From the NCBI GenBank assembly GCA_947624295.1, contig CANQJV010000016.1, forward strand, positions 1 to 39,269: 39,269 nucleotides of DNA. Reading direction: 5' to 3'. Positions within the stretch are counted from its first letter, which is position 1. Each line of letters opens with the position of its first letter. Position numbers and translations under genes: made by a program. Under the pieces are notes generated by a model that had not been told where the DNA came from, ran no database searches, and worked only from the letters and a program-made list of their open reading frames with translations. This document shows positions 36,017 to 39,269 of the stretch, piece by piece. The stretch is from an uncultured Ruminococcus sp. (GTDB taxonomy: Bacteria; Bacillota; Clostridia; Oscillospirales; Ruminococcaceae).

Positions 36017-37051
36017 TTATAGTCTGAAAAGCTGTTCGCCATGTAACGGGTCAAATTTTTTCCACACGAATTTTTTATCTGAAACTTCGAGGACAAGACC
36101 TTTTTTGTCCTTAACAGGCGAGAGCGTAAAAAGACCGTTGTGGCGGTGTGCAATGTAAAATATGGTATCAGTTACATTTATATCGGATTCAGGTGACGGA
36201 TTTACGCCGTGAAATTCAACGCCGTTTTCAGTGATTTTTACAGCGAGTTTTGATGTGCCTTTCAAAAGACGACACCCTGAATTATTAGTTATATAGTGTG
36301 CCTTGCGTTCGTGAGCAGTACTGTCAGCGATGAACCTCATAAGGAAAGAGGCGAGAATACGTTCAGTGCGGAGGAGTTGTTCTTTTACGGCATCAAGCGG
36401 AGATTCACGGACAATTTTTATTTCCTTTGCGGTTTCGAGCGCGATTTTATTGAGGTCATCAGCAAAAGTACTCCTGTTTCTGAAAAAATCGGGGAGTGCG
36501 GAGAGGTGTTGTTGCGGGACGAGTTCAGGGTATATCAATTCAGCGACATTTTCGTAAGCCTTGTGGAATTTACTGCCGGAGGAAAAATAGGTCATAGAGG
36601 AAGTATGCGGAATACAGCACATATCAGAAAGCATATGGATTGCACGTCCCAAAAATTCGGCAGATTTTTCAGTGTAACCGGCTCGGTGCATAATAAGAGC
36701 CATTGTGTAGTCTTCTTCAAACATAGTCCTTGCGCTTTTAGTGAATTTCCCTGAACCATTGCGGAAATAGCTGTTTATAGGGGAAAGTTCCCTGCCGGAA
36801 ACGTTAGTTGCGCAATAGTAGTGCCTGCCCATACCGTTTTCGTAGTCACCTTTTTTGTCAGGGCGTTTGGAATACGACATCAATATTTTGTAAACAGGCA
36901 CGAAAAAATTTTCAGTTTCGGGGTACATTTCGCTGAGAATGATGAGAGTTCTCCGTAAAAGAGTACGGTGAACGCATTTAGGCTCTCTGTCGGAGAGATT
37001 TTTTTTTGCTAATTTATTTAATTTGCAAGCTGATGATGAAACGATACTCAT
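36017..37051 (-). CDS. Zinc-phospholipase-C-like protein with ricin-like tail
   Basis: A 344-residue protein of the zinc-dependent phospholipase C / S1-P1 nuclease fold. Ligands match the spacing of Bacillus PLC: His28, His77 (GRHYY), His139 and Asp143 (RAIHMLSD), His149 (PHTSS), His163 and Glu167 (FHKAYE). After about residue 255, the C-terminus (about 297-344: FYIAHRHNGLFTL, GLVLEV, GEQLFRL) resembles one repeat of a ricin-type beta-trefoil. No signal peptide or membrane helix is visible and the N-terminal Trp ligand of mature PLC is absent, so secretion by the usual route is unlikely. AAGGAG precedes ATG at 37051. Substrate unknown; lipid headgroup or nucleic acid hydrolysis are both possible. 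Confidence 0.75.
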   Translation of the reverse strand: MSIVSSSACKLNKLAKKNLSDREPKCVHRTLLRRTLIILSEMYPETENFFVPVYKILMSYSKRPDKKGDYENGMGRHYYCATNVSGRELSPINSYFRNGSGKFTKSARTMFEEDYTMALIMHRAGYTEKSAEFLGRAIHMLSDMCCIPHTSSMTYFSSGSKFHKAYENVAELIYPELVPQQHLSALPDFFRNRSTFADDLNKIALETAKEIKIVRESPLDAVKEQLLRTERILASFLMRFIADSTAHERKAHYITNNSGCRLLKGTSKLAVKITENGVEFHGVNPSPESDINVTDTIFYIAHRHNGLFTLSPVKDKKGLVLEVSDKKFVWKKFDPLHGEQLFRL

Positions 37052-37082
37052 GGCGGTCTCCTTAATAGATAAGTATAATAAT

Positions 37083-37111
37083 ATAATATCACGTTATCCT
37101 GAAAAAATCAA
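37083..37111 (-). promoter_or_regulatory. Promoter of the phospholipase-like gene
   Basis: Minus-strand TTGATT (37106-37111), 17-nt spacer, TATTAT (37083-37088). Confidence 0.6.
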
Positions 37112-37257
37112 TAGTAAGATTCAAATTTTTATTTAATATGATTCATTTATGATTCATTTTTGATGTCAAAAAAACATATTTTTTAAGTCTATCTTTTTGG
37201 GAAATAGTGTGATAGAATAAAATTATAAGATAAATTAAATTAAAGGAGAGAATTGCT

Positions 37258-37311
37258 ATGAAAAAAATAAAAGCGATGATTTTTTACTTGCAAAAAATAT
37301 CATTTTGGTAG
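37258..37311 (+). pseudogene. Tiny ORF, probably frameshifted membrane peptide
   Basis: AAAGGAGAG is well placed before ATG at 37258, but the frame encodes only MKKIKAMIFYLQKISFW. One extra T in the T6 run at 37280-37285 would instead give a 21-residue peptide, MKKIKAMIFLLAKNIILVAVG, a good membrane helix. Either a decayed small-peptide gene, a slippage-controlled one, or a leader for the next gene 60 bp downstream. Confidence 0.4.
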
Positions 37312-37370
37312 CTGTTGGTTGATTATTTTATATGACAAATTCACAAAAATAAGAAAGAGGTTTAGAAAAT

Positions 37371-37862
37371 ATGGATGGAACTTATATTTTAGGGTACATT
37401 ATAGGTTTGTTGATATGGAGCGTAATATGGGGCTGTATTACGCAACACGTCAACGAAAGCAAGGGCTATTACGGAGGATTTGCGTGGGGATTCTGGCTCG
37501 GGCTTATTGGGCTTATAGTAGTTGCCTGCAAACCTACTGTACCAAGCAGTACATATCAGAGCAGCAGCTACGGTAAAAGCGATTACGATGACAGACTGAG
37601 TGCCTTTGCGAGAGAAAAAGAAAACAAGGTAATCGGTGACAGCGTATTGAGCAGCGGCGGCTGGAGATGTGTATCTTGCGGAAGGTCAAATTATGATTAC
37701 GTGACAATGTGCCCTTGCGGACAAAGTAAAGATGAGAACAGCATATTACAGGGAAAAAGCCGTGAAGAAGTGGAGATTGAGAAAGCGCAAAAAATGCTTG
37801 ATAAAGGCATTATAACACAAGAAGAATACGAGGCAAAAAGAAAGAAAATACTCGGAATATAG
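37371..37862 (+). CDS. Membrane protein with zinc ribbon and SHOCT domain
   Basis: A 163-residue protein. Two hydrophobic helices (about 4-19 and 34-52) come first, with the turn CITQHVNESKGYYGGFAWGF between. A polar linker, then a zinc ribbon (about 100-120: GWRCVSCGRSN...MCPCGQ; four cysteines as CxxC and CxC), then a C-terminal SHOCT helix pair (about 137-163: AQKMLDKGIITQEEYEAKRK). SHOCT is a short oligomerisation module. The function is unknown. The ribosome site AGAGG is about 11 nt before the ATG. First intact gene of a cluster of three. Confidence 0.75.
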   Translation: MDGTYILGYIIGLLIWSVIWGCITQHVNESKGYYGGFAWGFWLGLIGLIVVACKPTVPSSTYQSSSYGKSDYDDRLSAFAREKENKVIGDSVLSSGGWRCVSCGRSNYDYVTMCPCGQSKDENSILQGKSREEVEIEKAQKMLDKGIITQEEYEAKRKKILGI

Positions 37863-37876
37863 CGGAGGTTATTATT

Positions 37877-38419
37877 ATGAAAAACAAAATCAAAACATTT
37901 CTTGCAGTTGTTCTTGCAGGTACAGCAATAACAGCGATTTTTTCGGGCTGTAACGGTGATTCGTCTGAAAGTTCAGAGAGTTCGGAGAGTGTTCCTGTAA
38001 TTTCATCAAGCGAGAGTTCAGAGAGTTCTGAAAGTTCTGAAAGTTCTGAGAGTTCAGAAAAATCTTACAGCAAATCAGATGATACAAGTTACAGTAAATC
38101 GTCATATGATGACGACGATGACGAGAGTTTTTATTGTATGGGTAAGAATGATACCTGCCCTAATAAAACATCAGATGCTTTTGACTTTTATTGTTACTCC
38201 TGCGACCCTGACAATAACAATATAGAGGGCGACCAGAGTAAAAGCAAGTCAGACGGTGTTATAGGTGATAACGATTATGACGGAGATATTGACGATGACG
38301 ACTGGGAAGACGAATGGGAATCGTATCTTGATAAGAAATTAGATGAATATGATGACTACTATGACGACTATGACTACTATGATGATTACGACTTTTATGA
38401 TGACTACTACGGCTATTGA
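37877..38419 (+). CDS. Acidic repeat-rich lipoprotein
   Basis: A 180-residue lipoprotein (lipobox IFSGC, Cys25). Directly after Cys comes a Ser/Glu repeat tract (about 28-60, SSE triplets), then Ser/Lys/Tyr sequence, a middle segment with four cysteines (FYCMGKNDTCPNK and FYCYSCDP, a possible small disulfide or metal knuckle) and a highly acidic Asp/Tyr tail (about 155-180, DDYD repeats). No known family recognised. Low-complexity repeats make it prone to length change. GGAGG precedes the ATG. It is 14 bp after the SHOCT gene. Confidence 0.7.
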   Translation: MKNKIKTFLAVVLAGTAITAIFSGCNGDSSESSESSESVPVISSSESSESSESSESSESSEKSYSKSDDTSYSKSSYDDDDDESFYCMGKNDTCPNKTSDAFDFYCYSCDPDNNNIEGDQSKSKSDGVIGDNDYDGDIDDDDWEDEWESYLDKKLDEYDDYYDDYDYYDDYDFYDDYYGY

Positions 38420-38438
38420 TAAGAAAGGATTTATGCAA

Positions 38439-38942
38439 ATGAAAAAATTGAAATGTGTGTTATTGAGTGTGTGCCTGTTAGGAACAATGTTCAGCTTTAC
38501 AGGCTGCGGAGAAAGTGCTGGAAGTAATAAGGAGTGGCAGTTTTATGATGACACTGAAGAAGAAAACGGAATTCATGTATCCAATAGAGAATGTGAATAT
38601 ATAATTTCAGAGGCAAAGGCAAAAAGTATTGCCAAATCACTCAGGGATATGTACATAGATGTAAAACCTGTTGTTGAAAACGGCAGTATAAAGGGACTTC
38701 TTAAAGATGACCTTGTTATGGAGGGAAAATATAAAGAAGTAGAGATGATACGTTCGGAAGAACTTGACAGCATATTTTCAGCCGGCGAACACACTGTTGA
38801 AACTTATGTTAATGTTGATTTTTCGGGCGGTCTCAACTATGTGTATATGAATTACGAAATATATGCAGAATATGATAATGATGAAGACAGTTACTGTCTG
38901 GCGGAGATATATTTTGAATTGCCCGGCTTCAGCTTGATTTAA
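38439..38942 (+). CDS. Lipoprotein, unknown function
   Basis: A 167-residue lipoprotein (lipobox SFTGC, Cys23) with a mixed alpha/beta body of unknown family; ISEAKAKSIAKSLRDMY and the later VNVDFSGGLNYVYMNYEIYAE are typical segments. Several in-frame ATGs exist upstream, but these read the Asp/Tyr tract of the previous gene in another frame. ATG at 38439 is 9 nt from AAAGGA, whereas the one at 38433 is only 3 nt away. An intrinsic terminator follows. Likely cotranscribed with the acidic lipoprotein. Confidence 0.7.
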   Translation: MKKLKCVLLSVCLLGTMFSFTGCGESAGSNKEWQFYDDTEEENGIHVSNRECEYIISEAKAKSIAKSLRDMYIDVKPVVENGSIKGLLKDDLVMEGKYKEVEMIRSEELDSIFSAGEHTVETYVNVDFSGGLNYVYMNYEIYAEYDNDEDSYCLAEIYFELPGFSLI

Positions 38943-38949
38943 TAATAAA

Positions 38950-38974
38950 GGCGGATTGAAAAATCCGTCTTTTT
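38950..38974 (+). terminator. Terminator of the lipoprotein cluster
   Basis: GGCGGATT (38950-38957), GAAA tetraloop, AATCCGTC (38962-38969), then T5. It isolates the cluster from the rRNA promoters downstream. Confidence 0.85.
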
Positions 38975-39011
38975 ATATAAAAATAGATTTATTCTGTTGA
39001 AAATTTTCTAC

Positions 39012-39040
39012 TTGACAAAATGAAAAATACGTGATATAAT
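39012..39040 (+). promoter_or_regulatory. rRNA operon promoter P1
   Basis: TTGACA (39012-39017), 17-nt spacer, TATAAT (39035-39040), both perfect, preceded by A/T-rich sequence. Confidence 0.85.
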
Positions 39041-39131
39041 AAATAAGTCGTCACGGAACGGCAAGAAAATCGCATTTTTTGAAGTTGAGAAAACTTTTTG
39101 AAAAAAATTTGAAAAAATTTGCAAAAAGTAC

Positions 39132-39160
39132 TTGACAAATGAAAAAAGATGTGATATAAT
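39132..39160 (+). promoter_or_regulatory. rRNA operon promoter P2
   Basis: TTGACA (39132-39137), 17-nt spacer, TATAAT (39155-39160). Nearly the same sequence as P1 120 bp upstream (ACTTGACAAA...GTGATATAATA). Upstream, roughly helically phased A- and T-tracts at 39075-39130 look like an UP-type or bent-DNA activator. Confidence 0.85.
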
Positions 39161-39169
39161 AATAAAAGT

Positions 39170-39269
39170 CAGCTGATGAACATTTTCGTCAATGACAAGC
39201 ACCTTGAAAATTGAACAATGCGAACAAAAAAGTAACGACCCTTGAAATTTCTTTTAACAAATTCAGGCG
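39170..39269 (+). other. Probable rRNA operon leader (16S expected to follow)
   Basis: After P2 comes GACAAGCACCTTGAAAATTG, then AACAATGCGAAC (39194-39225), the kind of sequence found just before 16S rRNA (and in rRNA spacers) of many Firmicutes. Together with two tandem perfect promoters and no coding frame, this indicates an rRNA leader. The conserved 16S start itself is not in the window. Confidence 0.65.

Noticed and set aside
38343..38438. Longer start for the last lipoprotein, giving a Met/Thr-rich N-terminus
   Set aside because: That segment is the Asp/Tyr repeat of the previous gene in another frame; the lipoprotein signal and ribosome site fit ATG at 38439.

Overview
The window looks like chromosome from a cellulolytic Ruminococcus or close Oscillospiraceae relative. 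The grounds are a dockerin-bearing GH9/GH16 enzyme, low-GC Firmicutes-style signals (strong GGAGG ribosome sites, many TTGACA-N17-TATAAT promoters), a type III glutamine synthetase, a PPi-type phosphofructokinase and an ANTAR-controlled nitrogen cluster. No prophage, CRISPR array, tRNA or intact transposase was seen.

Layout. 1-930 is a gene-free patchwork of short inverted and direct repeats. 934-4176 (-) is a large secreted enzyme, CBM-GH9-dockerin-GH16. 4345-4640 holds an IS200/IS605-type remnant whose omega-RNA-like right end has its own consensus promoter and terminator but no TnpB. 4677-5760 (-) is a two-gene operon of unknown secreted proteins. 5959-9416 (-) carries a PAP2 phosphatase, a phosphofructokinase and a lipoprotein penicillin-binding protein. 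9594-13038 carries a GHL10-type lipoprotein, a small membrane protein, O-acetylhomoserine sulfhydrylase and an HD-domain protein. 13288-18560 carries a lipoprotein with cohesin-like halves, a 200-nt rod-shaped RNA candidate, a DUF2079 membrane protein, a cytidylate-kinase-like protein and an ArsB/NhaD-type permease.

The core is 18.8-36 kb, a glutamine and nitrogen assimilation island. Divergent promoters at about 24.65 and 24.85 kb drive two operons. Leftward: Amt-PII fusion, CTP synthase, type III glutamine synthetase. Rightward: GltB, GltD, a GlnA-like protein, an ANTAR regulator, PurF, AsnB. Every enzyme makes or spends glutamine, glutamate or ammonium. Each transcript begins with a small hairpin whose six-base loop has A at position 1 and G at position 4 (the ANTAR target signature), overlapping the left arm of an intrinsic terminator. 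The ANTAR protein has a receiver domain lacking the phosphoacceptor Asp. The adjacent GlnA-like protein lacks several catalytic residues. I infer a glutamine-responsive antitermination circuit with a pseudo-glutamine-synthetase as sensor and the pseudo-receiver ANTAR protein as effector. Clostridial glnA-nitR-glt clusters are a known precedent; the pseudoenzyme-as-sensor idea is inference.

36-39 kb carries a zinc-phospholipase-C-like protein without a signal peptide and a run of small membrane proteins and lipoproteins. The window ends in the leader of what is very probably an rRNA operon, with two near-identical tandem consensus promoters; the 16S gene would start just beyond the right edge.
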